Assembly (NCBI GenBank): GCA_020853105.1
Contig: JADYZM010000004.1
Span: 164,563 to 228,562, forward strand
Direction: 5' to 3'
Source of the DNA: Flavobacteriales bacterium
GTDB taxonomy: Bacteria > Bacteroidota > Bacteroidia > Flavobacteriales_E > Vicingaceae
DNA: 64,000 bases
Under the pieces are notes generated by a model. It made no database searches, was not told the DNA's origin, and worked only from the letters and a program-made list of their open reading frames with translations. Of this stretch, positions 54,101-62,808 are shown piece by piece. Position numbers and translations under genes: made by a program. Positions within the stretch are counted from its first letter, which is position 1. Each line of letters begins with the position of its first letter.

Positions 54101-57054
54101 CAGGTAATCCTTATGTTGTTTCACCTACAACTACCACGACTTATACTGTTACCGGTACAGATGTTAACGGATGTTCTGCCACTTCTTCGGTTACTGTTAC
54201 CGTTGACCCCAATTGTTGTGGAAGCCTATGTAACCCTTTACCTGCACCATCAGGCATATTATCTGCAACACCACCTCCTTTTCAAAACTATTGCATCAAT
54301 AATAATATTACAGTTGTTGGAAATGTAACACTCCTTTTGAATGAGATTCAAATAGACCCTAATGTTATCATAACTGTTGATAATAATGCTGTATTAACTA
54401 TTGCAGGTTCACATTTGTATGCTTGTGATAAAATGTGGCAGGGAATTGTAGTGAAACCCGGTGGAAGAGTGGTTGTCCAATCTTTTGTTTTAGGTAATTT
54501 CTTTAATCGTTCTTCCTTAATAGAAGATGCTTTTATTGCGATTGATGTTCAGGGAGACCCCTTAATTAACAACAATCCCTTAACGGTAAGCGATGCTACT
54601 TTTAACCGAAATGAAATTAGCATTCAGATTACTGATTATTCTACTATTATAGGTTCTACTACTTATCCAATGACTATAATCAATACTGTATTTACTTCTC
54701 GTGATATTCCTTTCACACCTGGTTCGCTAATTTGGACGAATACCAATGCGATTAAAGCAACTGCCACTGTACCCATACTGCAATCACCTTATATTAATAA
54801 TGCTACTTATTCTCCGTCTAATGTAAATGCGTATTTAAAACTTCCATTTATTGCAGGAACAAGAAAACCATTGGCAGGAATAAGATTAATAAGAGTCGGG
54901 GAGACACAAACTCCTCTAACACCCATCTACCACGAAATTAAAATTGGAGCTCCGGGAAAACCTAGATTTAATGTTTTTGATAATTTATTGATAGGTATAG
55001 ATGCTCATAGTACTAATTTTACGTGTGTCAACAATGTGTTTCAAAATAACCCAGCGAACCAAAAATTAGCTGTTGCCATTAACGCTATTGCAGAAAACCT
55101 TACCAACAACAGGTTAAGAGTTATTCCTGCCGCAGGGAAAAATTTTGCCAATCGTTTTTATGATGTAGGCAGAGCAATCAATTCCATAGATTATTACGAA
55201 AACATAGCTACTTATTGTGATGTTCGCAGTTCATGGAATACTACTGCTCCTATTACTTCACCCTTTGTATTTAATGGTAAGTATGGGTTTATTATAGAAA
55301 CCAACCGATTTAAAATGGTTAATTTCTCCAATAATAGTATGTACAATATAGAAAATGGAATTACTCTTTTCGGTAATTTCGGACCATTTCAAGGTGGCGG
55401 ACCTATATTTAATGGTCAATATTCAGGGCAAATCAATATCAACAACAATACTATACGCCCACATTTACCTGGAAATACGGTTACAACCCAATATGTTGCG
55501 AATGCCATTAGCGTTAGTAATGTGGTTAATGCCAACATCTTTTTTCTTCCTAACTCTACCATTAATGTAAATAATAATAAACTTACGGAGGTATATCGTG
55601 GTATAGGCATAAGTACTTGGACAAAAAAAGATGTAAAAACCAATAACAATACTATTTCGTTGTTAGAAGATGCGTTTACGGCTACCAACCCAACTCCATT
55701 ACAATATGGTATAGCACATCAAGGCAACCGTGCAGCTACCAACTTTGGCAACAGCATTGCCGAAAATGTGGTAAATGGTTTTGGCATTACAGGCAGTGTA
55801 GTTTCAGGAAACCCAAATGTAAGGGCAATAGTTACGGCATTGTGCGGTAATCAGGTGGTGCGTTGTAACAACGTAAACAACACTTTTAAAGGCATTGAGT
55901 TTAGGGGCGATAATTTTCCTACCTCATTTACCAATAACAGCATGACCACCCACCGCTATGGTTTTGTGTTAGACAATGCCGGGTTTATTGGTGTACAAGG
56001 TAATACCACTAGCCCTACCGATAACCGATGGGTAGGTACTTGGACTGCTCCTAACTTTAAAACTGCAACATTGGCAAACCCTACAGCCTCCACTGCCATT
56101 GGCTCGGAATTATGGGTGCGGAATACCTCTAGCATATTTAACCCGAATGGATCGGGATTTGTTCAGGTAGGTTTAGCCTTACAAGATGATTATTTTAACA
56201 ATGGAAGTGCTAATAGTACCTTAAAATATGTTACCAGTAATCCAATAGTTATTGCCTGTAATAGCATATCGCCCTGCTGCCCAAGTACAGGAAAAATAGC
56301 CCGAATGGAACAGGTGATTCAGGAACAAGAACTGTTGGTAAACAACATTGTTGAAACTCGTTACATCAACAAAAATAAAGTGTATCGAATGTTACGAACT
56401 GAACCTGATTTATTGGATAGTTCGATAGTGTTGTCAGACTTCTACAACAACCGATTAACGAGTAACAGTGAAACAATGGCTGCGGTGGAAGAAGATTTTA
56501 TGCTGCCCGATGTGTTCGCTGCCCAATCCAAAACTTCTGGTATGATGGCAACCAACAGCATAGAACAAAACTACCTTACCTTTTTTGAAAGTTACATTAA
56601 ACACCAAACCGATACCATTAACGCTTCGGATAGCTTAACCCTTAGAACACTGGCTATGGGTTGCCCTTTTACTGATGGAGAAGTGGTGTATCAGGCAAGG
56701 GCTTTGTTCAATGCCATTTATATGAGCAATGTTATTTTTGAGGACAATTGTTCTTCTGGAAATGCCCGTATGATGGGTTTTACAGAAAACAATGCAAACA
56801 CAGCATCAACTGATTTGCAAGTTACTATTTACCCGAACCCAACAACCGGTGAAACAACATTGGTTATGGAGGGAGAAGATAATAATTGGTTCATTGCTGT
56901 TTCGGATATTCAAGGGCGAAAAATACACCAAAAAGCCTATACTACTAACAAAATTAACTTAAAATTAGAAGCTGATAACGGGGTATATTTTGTTCACATA
57001 ACAAACAACATTACCAATAAAACAATAACTAAAAAACTAATCATTAATAAATAA
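51184..57054 (+). CDS. T9SS-exported metalloprotease / beta-helix protein, cassette 2
   Basis: A 1956-residue protein with a signal peptide ending SLNAQ. The N-terminal ~370 residues hold a zinc protease domain: VILHEALHALGIGSL (His225, Glu226, His229) with a probable third ligand in SLSHYPIG, then NYVMNPSL and ITRRFPNIEEVTTLCDIGYS, as in leishmanolysin-like metzincins. A cadherin-like segment, a jellyroll domain, two DUF11-type repeats and an Ig-like unit follow, then a beta-helix body homologous to the cassette 1 protein. It ends in a T9SS sorting domain (YPNPTTGETTLV...GVYFVHITNN). It is likely anchored at the cell surface; its target is unknown. Confidence 0.88.
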   Translation: MKKIISIVSLLVFITSLNAQNYRLPTTNADSIPDMVVYDREGNLYNVNDLRFSLPNPNNPQLQTISPTCNAGIFRLHFVDAGLNSGFDDPILGPQRQAVACQVFTDLSQLINEANSPYSSIPNLGNGNSFVEIEVRQSINTLSNPMLGMAGQYYLSSSSGIVHGTVWETINTGIDSWFGVNNSNLGNFGIYHGLMQINFGHPFYLGNNPSAIPSGDFDLYTVILHEALHALGIGSLINQNGTSKITNTNPGIYSIYDTYLTDNLTGNKLINTTNCYNSQATILPLSKLTTPCSITFDGTSTTFVSSDAIWSNGTSLSHYPIGSCSNSGNYVMNPSLAPGITRRFPNIEEVTTLCDIGYSTSGIYASTTYPSIGNCGTRVAGVNDYATYTSSAPGVNFQTAFNTPFNFSSSDILGNDENATYYECLEVVNATGILTGLLSGSVGNTITFTPNTGYSGVAILKYIPRASATGIKGNTTYIFILVSPPPLPPCTPNQCEMICYGGFEEFTSQLQYDLYTQGGFAAGWANSFSFVPQPFSDNSPDFRNTTINFPLYNACSGVFTAISAHSGISYIGLILRNFSNGDNNPEGPSLPLNSPLLPGETVTVTLWARLNNSLCQGGIQARFTNMQPCQNNTFLGNCTGLIQSPIISSPIITSNGNIWQQLTLNYTNSTTTTFTHLLINSLPATTAVFPINPIYIDDVSCIKNTPNITITKTAPSNACPNDVITYTIDVCNTSTFPANNVQITDVLSNGLTVVSGGSFTYPTQTISSLPAGGCQSFTLNAQVNVSTGTVSNTATVSSGGCLSNITTNTTTTTISQPTLNITQVASSTNPISGSTINLTIDVCNSTPNTVNNIIVETTVPSGNTILPGSGYTVLGNVITFNSFNLPAGTTTSPSCLTFIIPITVNCSGSGSICTSILSGGNSCLSQNNCTNINVVSSANLTVSPSSPTICSGQSTTLTASGANTYVWNPGNFSGNPYVVSPTTTTTYTVTGTDVNGCSATSSVTVTVDPNCCGSLCNPLPAPSGILSATPPPFQNYCINNNITVVGNVTLLLNEIQIDPNVIITVDNNAVLTIAGSHLYACDKMWQGIVVKPGGRVVVQSFVLGNFFNRSSLIEDAFIAIDVQGDPLINNNPLTVSDATFNRNEISIQITDYSTIIGSTTYPMTIINTVFTSRDIPFTPGSLIWTNTNAIKATATVPILQSPYINNATYSPSNVNAYLKLPFIAGTRKPLAGIRLIRVGETQTPLTPIYHEIKIGAPGKPRFNVFDNLLIGIDAHSTNFTCVNNVFQNNPANQKLAVAINAIAENLTNNRLRVIPAAGKNFANRFYDVGRAINSIDYYENIATYCDVRSSWNTTAPITSPFVFNGKYGFIIETNRFKMVNFSNNSMYNIENGITLFGNFGPFQGGGPIFNGQYSGQININNNTIRPHLPGNTVTTQYVANAISVSNVVNANIFFLPNSTINVNNNKLTEVYRGIGISTWTKKDVKTNNNTISLLEDAFTATNPTPLQYGIAHQGNRAATNFGNSIAENVVNGFGITGSVVSGNPNVRAIVTALCGNQVVRCNNVNNTFKGIEFRGDNFPTSFTNNSMTTHRYGFVLDNAGFIGVQGNTTSPTDNRWVGTWTAPNFKTATLANPTASTAIGSELWVRNTSSIFNPNGSGFVQVGLALQDDYFNNGSANSTLKYVTSNPIVIACNSISPCCPSTGKIARMEQVIQEQELLVNNIVETRYINKNKVYRMLRTEPDLLDSSIVLSDFYNNRLTSNSETMAAVEEDFMLPDVFAAQSKTSGMMATNSIEQNYLTFFESYIKHQTDTINASDSLTLRTLAMGCPFTDGEVVYQARALFNAIYMSNVIFEDNCSSGNARMMGFTENNANTASTDLQVTIYPNPTTGETTLVMEGEDNNWFIAVSDIQGRKIHQKAYTTNKINLKLEADNGVYFVHITNNITNKTITKKLIINK

Positions 57055-57061
57055 TTTAACT

Positions 57062-57137
57062 CTAAAATTAAATGCACAAACTTTTAATCTTTGTGCATTT
57101 AATTTTAGGTTTATTAAGTCTAAAATTAAATGCACAA
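57062..57137 (+). promoter_or_regulatory. Competing hairpins around a start codon (candidate translational switch)
   Basis: Arm 1 CTAAAATTAAATGCACAAA (57062-57080, contains the ATG at 57072) pairs perfectly over 19 bp with arm 2 TTTGTGCATTTAATTTTAG (57090-57108). Arm 3 (57120-57137) repeats the first 18 bases of arm 1, so arm 2 can pair with arm 3 over 18 bp with an 11-base loop. The first fold hides the start codon; the second frees it. Confidence 0.65.
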
Positions 57138-58265
57138 TATAATTTAGTACCAAATTCGAGCTTCGAGATTTATTCAAGTTGCCCGACAACTTCAGGTCAA
57201 ATTATGTTTGCCACACCTTGGCAAATTCCTAATAATGGTACTCCTGACTACTTTCACAGGTGTTCTTCCACATTTGGAGTTCCATCTTATTGCAATTGTA
57301 GTTCAGTCTATCAACAACCTAATTTAGGTGATGCTTATGTGGGTATATGGTGTTGGAATTATATAACGGATACTAGAGAATATATTCAAATTCAATTATT
57401 AGACACCTTAACTATTAATGATTGTTACGTAATTTCATTTTATACTAATCTTGTAAATTGGGCTAAAATTGCTTGTAATAACATTGGTGTTTATCTTTCT
57501 GATACTGCGATAAATTCTACTTCTTTACTAATGGAATACCCAACTCAGATAAAAAACTTTAATAACGAAATAATTACAGATACATTAGATTGGCATAGAA
57601 TAGAAGGGATATATGTTGCTAATGGAAGTGAATTATTTTTAACGATTGGCAATTTTAATAATGATTTAACAACAGACACATTAACAGTAAATTTCTCAAA
57701 TTCTAATGCTGCTTATTACTTCATAGACGATGTATCAGTAATATCCATAGACAGCATACCAGGTGGCATGCCTGCTTATGCAGGAGCAGATACCAATGTG
57801 ATAGTAGGAGATAGCGTATTTATTGGGCAAAAAATAAGTAACTTAAACTGCAATTGGTACAATGCAATAGGTAGTTTAATAGCAAGTGGTACTTCGGGCA
57901 TTTATGTAAACCCTACCGCCAGTACATTTTATGTGGTAGAACAAAACTTATGTGGTGTTATTACGTACGATACCGTAAATGTAACCGTATTGCCAACAAG
58001 TGTTTATGAACTACAAAATGAAAACAACATAAGGCTTTATCCCAACCCTAACAATGGGAGTTTTACTATCATACACAACCTTGAGGGCAAAAATTACGTT
58101 TTAGAAATAATTGATTTAATGGGTAAAATAGTGCATAGCGAAAACATTACTGCTGCCCAACAGGAAATTAGTACGCAACAGTTAAGTAAAGGATTGTACC
58201 TTGTTAATTTAAAAACAAATACAGATAAATTGGTGCATATAACAAAGATGAGTATTGTCCGTTAA
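57072..58265 (+). CDS. T9SS-exported jellyroll plus Ig-like protein, cassette 2
   Basis: A 397-residue paralogue of the protein at 47793. A signal peptide (ending LKLNAQ) is followed by the jellyroll NLVPNSSFEIYSSCP...TPDYFHRCSS..GVP...GDAYVGIW..REYIQIQLLDTL..CYVISFYTN, then an Ig-like domain (YAGADTNVIVGDSVFIG...VVEQNLCGVITYDTVNVTV), and a T9SS sorting domain (YPNPNNGSFTI...GLYLVNLKTN). The start at 57072 is the only in-frame Met that leaves an intact signal peptide, and it is embedded in a perfect hairpin. Confidence 0.85.
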   Translation: MHKLLIFVHLILGLLSLKLNAQYNLVPNSSFEIYSSCPTTSGQIMFATPWQIPNNGTPDYFHRCSSTFGVPSYCNCSSVYQQPNLGDAYVGIWCWNYITDTREYIQIQLLDTLTINDCYVISFYTNLVNWAKIACNNIGVYLSDTAINSTSLLMEYPTQIKNFNNEIITDTLDWHRIEGIYVANGSELFLTIGNFNNDLTTDTLTVNFSNSNAAYYFIDDVSVISIDSIPGGMPAYAGADTNVIVGDSVFIGQKISNLNCNWYNAIGSLIASGTSGIYVNPTASTFYVVEQNLCGVITYDTVNVTVLPTSVYELQNENNIRLYPNPNNGSFTIIHNLEGKNYVLEIIDLMGKIVHSENITAAQQEISTQQLSKGLYLVNLKTNTDKLVHITKMSIVR

Positions 58266-58310
58266 GGAATGATGTTATGCCAAGATGCTATAACTAAAAA
58301 ACTAAGAGCT

Positions 58311-59108
58311 ATGAAAAAAAAATTATACTTACTTCTCTTTTTATTTTGTGCATATTCAACCCTATCAGCACAACAGCAAGTTACATGCGGAGTTTTTACC
58401 TTTGATGTTTTAATAACACCTGTTACATGTAATGGTGATTGTGATGGTGCTATTCAAATTACTAATATATCAGGAGGAACTCCTTCCTACACCACTTTTT
58501 GGTCAACAGGGAGTACAGTTCCAAGCATTTTTAATTTATGTGCCGATGATTATACGATATTTATATCTGATGCTATGGGTGATACATGCTCTATGACATT
58601 TACTGTTCCACAACCTGCACCAATTCAGGTATCAGAAATTGTTACTGATGCTTCTTGTCCCACATGTTGTGATGGAGCTATTGTATTAACGCCCACTGGA
58701 GGAACACCTCCTTATACTTATACACTATATGATTCATTAGCAAATTCATTTTTTCCTCCTTATTCTAATCTTTGCCCAAGCACTTACAACTGGTGTGTTA
58801 GTGATGCTAATGGCTGTATTACTTGTGATACGCTAGTGTTGTCATTTCCAACCTCTATAATAAGCAATAATATCGTTACTGATTTTTCTATTTATCCTAA
58901 CCCTAACAATGGGAATTTCACTATTGATGTAGGGAATTTTGAAAATGTAACTATCGAAATTTACAACATTTCAGGGCAACTTATTTTAAAGGAATTATTA
59001 TTGAAGAGCATTACACCAATTAATTTAAAAGAAAATCCAAAAGGAGTTTATTTTGTGAAAATAGCAACCGACAATAAAGCTATTGTCAGGAAGATTGCCT
59101 ATCAATGA
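58311..59108 (+). CDS. SprB-repeat protein with T9SS sorting domain, cassette 2
   Basis: The track starts at 58269, but a proper signal peptide (MKKKLYLLLFLFCAYSTLSAQ) begins at 58311, so 265 residues. Two SprB-like repeats follow (VTCNGDCDGAIQITNISGGTPSYTTFWSTGS and ASCPTCCDGAIVLTPTGGTPPYTYTLYDS), then a T9SS domain (YPNPNNGNFTIDV...NPKGVYFVKIATDNKAIVRKI) almost identical to that at 49013. It comes 45 bp after the jellyroll gene and leads directly into repeat R copy 2. Confidence 0.85.
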   Translation: MKKKLYLLLFLFCAYSTLSAQQQVTCGVFTFDVLITPVTCNGDCDGAIQITNISGGTPSYTTFWSTGSTVPSIFNLCADDYTIFISDAMGDTCSMTFTVPQPAPIQVSEIVTDASCPTCCDGAIVLTPTGGTPPYTYTLYDSLANSFFPPYSNLCPSTYNWCVSDANGCITCDTLVLSFPTSIISNNIVTDFSIYPNPNNGNFTIDVGNFENVTIEIYNISGQLILKELLLKSITPINLKENPKGVYFVKIATDNKAIVRKIAYQ

Positions 59109-59970
59109 ATTTGCTAATGAGGTGAGTATTAGAAGGTTTTTCAAAATGAGAATAGGAGGGAGTAGCAAAAAAGCTCCCTTATAAAGAGAGCGAAGAGCAA
59201 CCAAGCTCTAACCAAAGAAACTGAATGTAGAAAACATAAAGCCACTTATTGCGACTATAAACGAACTTAAAACCACACTTGCGATAATAACCTAGCCAAA
59301 ACCAAGATTTAACGCGACTTAACCAAAAGAACCATTTAATAGGATTGATACGAGCATTAATAAGAACACATAACATAATAAATAATTTAAATGAACCCTT
59401 GGCAATACGCCAAGTTAAGCGTTCACAATGGTTTTGAGTGAGGTAAATGCAAGGAGTAAAGCGGTTTACGGTGCGGTAGCACAGCGTGTTAGCTAAATAG
59501 CTTTACTACATTTTATCCTTGCAATTTCCCGAACCAATAACCATAACTTTGCTGCAACTTGTGTGTGTCAACCCAAAATCATCAAACTAATTATCGAAAC
59601 ATAGAATTATGTTAAATAGAAAGGCGTGTTGGCAGGAAAGAAATGCGGGCAAGCGTTTGGCTGTGAATGTGCAAATGCTTAGTAATACATGAAAGGCGTT
59701 TACGTTTCCCGATGAAAATCGGGACTACTTTAATAGTATTACTAGCATTTGTACAGAGAGCGTTGAAGCATATTTCTTTCTTGATTTTTTGGTTCTTTTT
59801 TATCAAGAAAAAAGAATAAATCAAACCAATCCAGTGAACGCAGCATAGAAAAATGCGAAATGAAGCCTTATTAAGGCAAACGCATTTTTTGTATGCAAGT
59901 GAACTACCACATAATTTTTTTGAGCGAGGGCAAAAGAATAAATTTTTTAAAAAAGAAAGGCATGTGCGGC
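59109..59970 (+). repeat. Non-coding repeat R, copy 2 (downstream of cassette 2)
   Basis: This ~860-bp stretch aligns with 49571-50446. It starts with the same bases after the SprB-repeat stop (GAATTTGCTAATGAGGTGAG against GAATTTACTAATGAGGTGAG) and keeps the same order of blocks. It differs by small indels and a replaced stretch near 59680-59760, which here contains a small hairpin (CCCGATGAAAATCGGG). No gene is seen. Confidence 0.8.
59849..59889 (+). terminator. Nested terminator-like hairpin in repeat R, copy 2
   Basis: AAAAATGCG (59849-59857) pairs with CGCATTTTT (59881-59889), and GCCTT with AAGGC inside. The arms match copy 1 exactly, while the inner loop is shortened to ATT. Confidence 0.6.
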
Positions 59971-60228
59971 TATTTAATATAATGGCTAATTATAAGGACA
60001 AAACGATAACCTTATAAAAATCTAAACTTCCTGAGAATCGAATATTTTTAAATTTACGGAGAATTACCTTGAATACGAGAATTAAGAAGCGTTGGAATGT
60101 GCGTTCTATTTACCCGCCAGGGCGAAACGAAGTGGAGACATAATATTCATTATAATTGACAAAACGAATTAAATACACCAATAAATAAACACTATCGTTT
60201 TGTCTTATAATTAATATTATGTTAAATA
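59971..60228. mobile_element. MITE-like element with inverted ends, copy 2
   Basis: The left end (59971-60008, TATTTAATATAATGGCTAA then TTATAAGGACAAAACGATA) is the near reverse complement of the right end (60193-60228, TATCGTTTTGTCTTATAAT then TAATATTATGTTAAATA). The interior is ~50 bp shorter than in copy 1 but shares GTGCGTTCTATTTACCCGCC and GGGCGAAACGAAGTGGAGAC. The following ~80 bp before priA are AT-rich with no gene. Confidence 0.5.
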
Positions 60229-60307
60229 GAAACAAAATAAATTGTAATTATTCCAAGACTATATTGATTTATTCTAAAACGAAAAATTTATTCAATAAAT
60301 TTGTTTC

Positions 60308-62794
60308 ATGAGTAATAATAAGATATTTATTGATGTAATTCTCCCCGTTTCTGTACCAAACACATTTACTTATTACTACTACAAAAAAAATAATGAAAAT
60401 GAAAATTTAATAGTTGGGCAACGTGTTGTGGTTCCTTTTGGAAAAGGAAATAAATTATACACGGCTATAGTAAAAAAAATCCATCAAATTGAGCCAACAG
60501 AATATTTGGCAAAAGAAATAAACAGCATATTGGATAATGCTCCAATTGTTAATACGTATCAATTTCAACTTTGGGAATGGATATCAGACTATTACATTGC
60601 CAATCTGGGCGATGTTTTTAACGCGGCTTTACCAAATGCTTTCAAAATAAATATTGAAACAAAGATTTATAAAAACCTGAATTATGAAGGTGATCCTATT
60701 AACGATTTAAGTGATACTGAATATCTTATTTATGAAGCTCTTGAGGTTAGAAATACATTAGAAATGATTGAAATTTCTGAAATATTATCAGGAATTTCCA
60801 TTCACAAAACCATAAAATCTTTAATTGAAAAACGAGCTGTAGTACTTGGCGAAGAGTTAAAAGAAAAATACAAACCAAAGTTAATACCATTTGTTCGATT
60901 ATCAAGCTATGCAAACGAAGAGCAAAACCTTAAAATTATATTTGAAAACCTTTCAAAAAAGCCAAAACAAACTGAAATCCTGCTGTCTTTTTTAAAACTA
61001 AACAATAGGTACCACTCTCCTACTCTGGAAGTTAATAAAATTGAGTTACAAAAAACTACAAATGCTACATCAGTTGCCATAAATCAGATGGTAGAAAGCG
61101 GAATATTTGAAATTTACGAAAAAGAAGATAGTCGGTTAAAATATGAATTTCAACAAAGTAATGGTGAAGTTACACTGAATGAACACCAGCAACAAGCGTA
61201 CAAACAAATCAAAGATAGTTTTAATGAAAAAGATGTTACTCTACTTTTTGGAATTACCGGTTCCGGAAAAACCGAAATTTATATTAAATTAATAAAAGAT
61301 GCTATTTCAGATGGAAAACAAGTGTTATATCTGCTACCTGAAATTGCTTTGACTACTCAACTCATTGTTCGACTACAAAAAGTATTTGGAAATCGAATTG
61401 GAGTGTATCATTCTAAGTTTAATGAAAATGAAAGGGCAGAAGTGTGGAACGAAGTTCTTAAAAACAATAATGAGAAGTTTCAAATCATTATGGGAGCACG
61501 CTCTGCTTTGTTTTTACCCTTTAGTAATTTGGGGTTGATAATTGTTGACGAAGAACATGAAACATCATACAAACAGTTTGATCCGGCTCCACGCTACCAA
61601 GCTAGAGACACATCTATTGTACTGGCAAAACTACACAACGCAAAGATTCTTCTGGGCTCTGCAACCCCGTCAGTAGAAAGTTATTACAATGCTTTACAAA
61701 AAAAATACGGATACGTTGAATTGAATAATAGATTTGGAGGGATGCTTCTTCCACAGGTATTTTGCTCCGATGTTAAGGAAGCTACACGAAAAAAACAAAT
61801 GAAGTCTCATTTTACCCCTGAAATGATTCAACATATTGATGAAGCAATAAAAAATAAAGAGCAAATAATACTTTTTCAAAACCGACGCGGATATGCTCCC
61901 TTTATGGTTTGCGAAGATTGCGGACAAGTTCCAAATTGTAAGCATTGCGATGTTTCATTAACCTACCATAAAGCCAGCAATCAGTTGAAATGCCACTACT
62001 GCGGAAGTAGCAAAAAAATGGTTAGTTCTTGCCCTGCATGTGGAAGCAATAGAATAGTTTTAAAAGGATTCGGAACCGAACAAATTGAGGAGGAATTGGA
62101 AATCTATTTTCCGTCTATTCGAATTGCTAGAATGGATGCAGATACAACCCGAAACAAAAATGCCTATCGCCAGATAATCAATACTTTTGAAGACCGTAAC
62201 ATTGATGTGTTGGTAGGAACCCAAATGGTAACAAAAGGTTTGGACTTTGACAATGTAGCTTTGGTCGGAATCTTAAATGCAGATTCTATGCTTCATTTCC
62301 CTGATTTTAGAGCTTTTGAAAGAGCTTTTCAACTCATGTGTCAGGTTAGTGGTAGAGCCGGTCGAAGAAACAAACGCGGAAAAGTATTGATTCAAACCTA
62401 TGAGCCTTTTCACACAGTCATTCAGCAAGTAATAAAAAACGATTACAAAGGAATGTACGAGTACGAAATTTTACAACGACGAAATTTTAATTATCCTCCT
62501 TTTGTTCGAATAATTTTATTCACATTGAAACATGTGTCGGCTGACCAATTAAATCAGGGTGCTGATGAATTTGCAAATGAGTTGAAATCAAGTTTTGGAA
62601 ATCGTGTTTTAGGACCCGAGTTTCCTATAATTTCTCGCATAAAAAATCAATACCAAAAAAATATCCTTTTAAAAGTTGAACGGACATTTTCTGTCGAAGC
62701 TACCAGAAGTTTAATATTAGCTGTTAAAAATAAATTTGAGGTATCCAGTAAATACAAATCTGTTAAAATTCAAATAGATGTTGACCCGTACTAG
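60308..62794 (+). CDS. priA: Primosomal protein N' (replication restart helicase PriA)
   Basis: An 828-residue superfamily 2 helicase. The N-terminal DNA-binding part opens with IDVILPVSVPNTFTYYY. The helicase core has Walker A GITGSGKTEIY, the DEEH box VDEEHETSYKQFDPAPRYQARDTS, GSATPSVESY, and motifs V/VI VGTQMVTKGLDFDNVALV and QVSGRAGRRNKRGKV. The zinc-binding Cys cluster (CEDCGQVPNCKHCDVSLTYH...CHYCGS...CPACGS) is complete. It reloads the replisome at stalled forks. A TAAATTTG -7-like box ends just 4 bases before the ATG, so transcription may start at or very near the start codon. Confidence 0.96.
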   Translation: MSNNKIFIDVILPVSVPNTFTYYYYKKNNENENLIVGQRVVVPFGKGNKLYTAIVKKIHQIEPTEYLAKEINSILDNAPIVNTYQFQLWEWISDYYIANLGDVFNAALPNAFKINIETKIYKNLNYEGDPINDLSDTEYLIYEALEVRNTLEMIEISEILSGISIHKTIKSLIEKRAVVLGEELKEKYKPKLIPFVRLSSYANEEQNLKIIFENLSKKPKQTEILLSFLKLNNRYHSPTLEVNKIELQKTTNATSVAINQMVESGIFEIYEKEDSRLKYEFQQSNGEVTLNEHQQQAYKQIKDSFNEKDVTLLFGITGSGKTEIYIKLIKDAISDGKQVLYLLPEIALTTQLIVRLQKVFGNRIGVYHSKFNENERAEVWNEVLKNNNEKFQIIMGARSALFLPFSNLGLIIVDEEHETSYKQFDPAPRYQARDTSIVLAKLHNAKILLGSATPSVESYYNALQKKYGYVELNNRFGGMLLPQVFCSDVKEATRKKQMKSHFTPEMIQHIDEAIKNKEQIILFQNRRGYAPFMVCEDCGQVPNCKHCDVSLTYHKASNQLKCHYCGSSKKMVSSCPACGSNRIVLKGFGTEQIEEELEIYFPSIRIARMDADTTRNKNAYRQIINTFEDRNIDVLVGTQMVTKGLDFDNVALVGILNADSMLHFPDFRAFERAFQLMCQVSGRAGRRNKRGKVLIQTYEPFHTVIQQVIKNDYKGMYEYEILQRRNFNYPPFVRIILFTLKHVSADQLNQGADEFANELKSSFGNRVLGPEFPIISRIKNQYQKNILLKVERTFSVEATRSLILAVKNKFEVSSKYKSVKIQIDVDPY

Positions 62795-62808
62795 TTTTTT
62801 GAGTCTTG

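Noticed and set aside
59405-59430. GTTAAGC/GTTAGGC phrases in repeat R resembling integron attC core sites
   Set aside because: No matching R'' core at the proper distance, no integrase and no cassette array. The match is only 7 bases.
59612-59824. 70-aa minus-strand ORF in repeat R copy 2
   Set aside because: No equivalent frame in copy 1 and no ribosome site. It is a chance ORF in repeat DNA.
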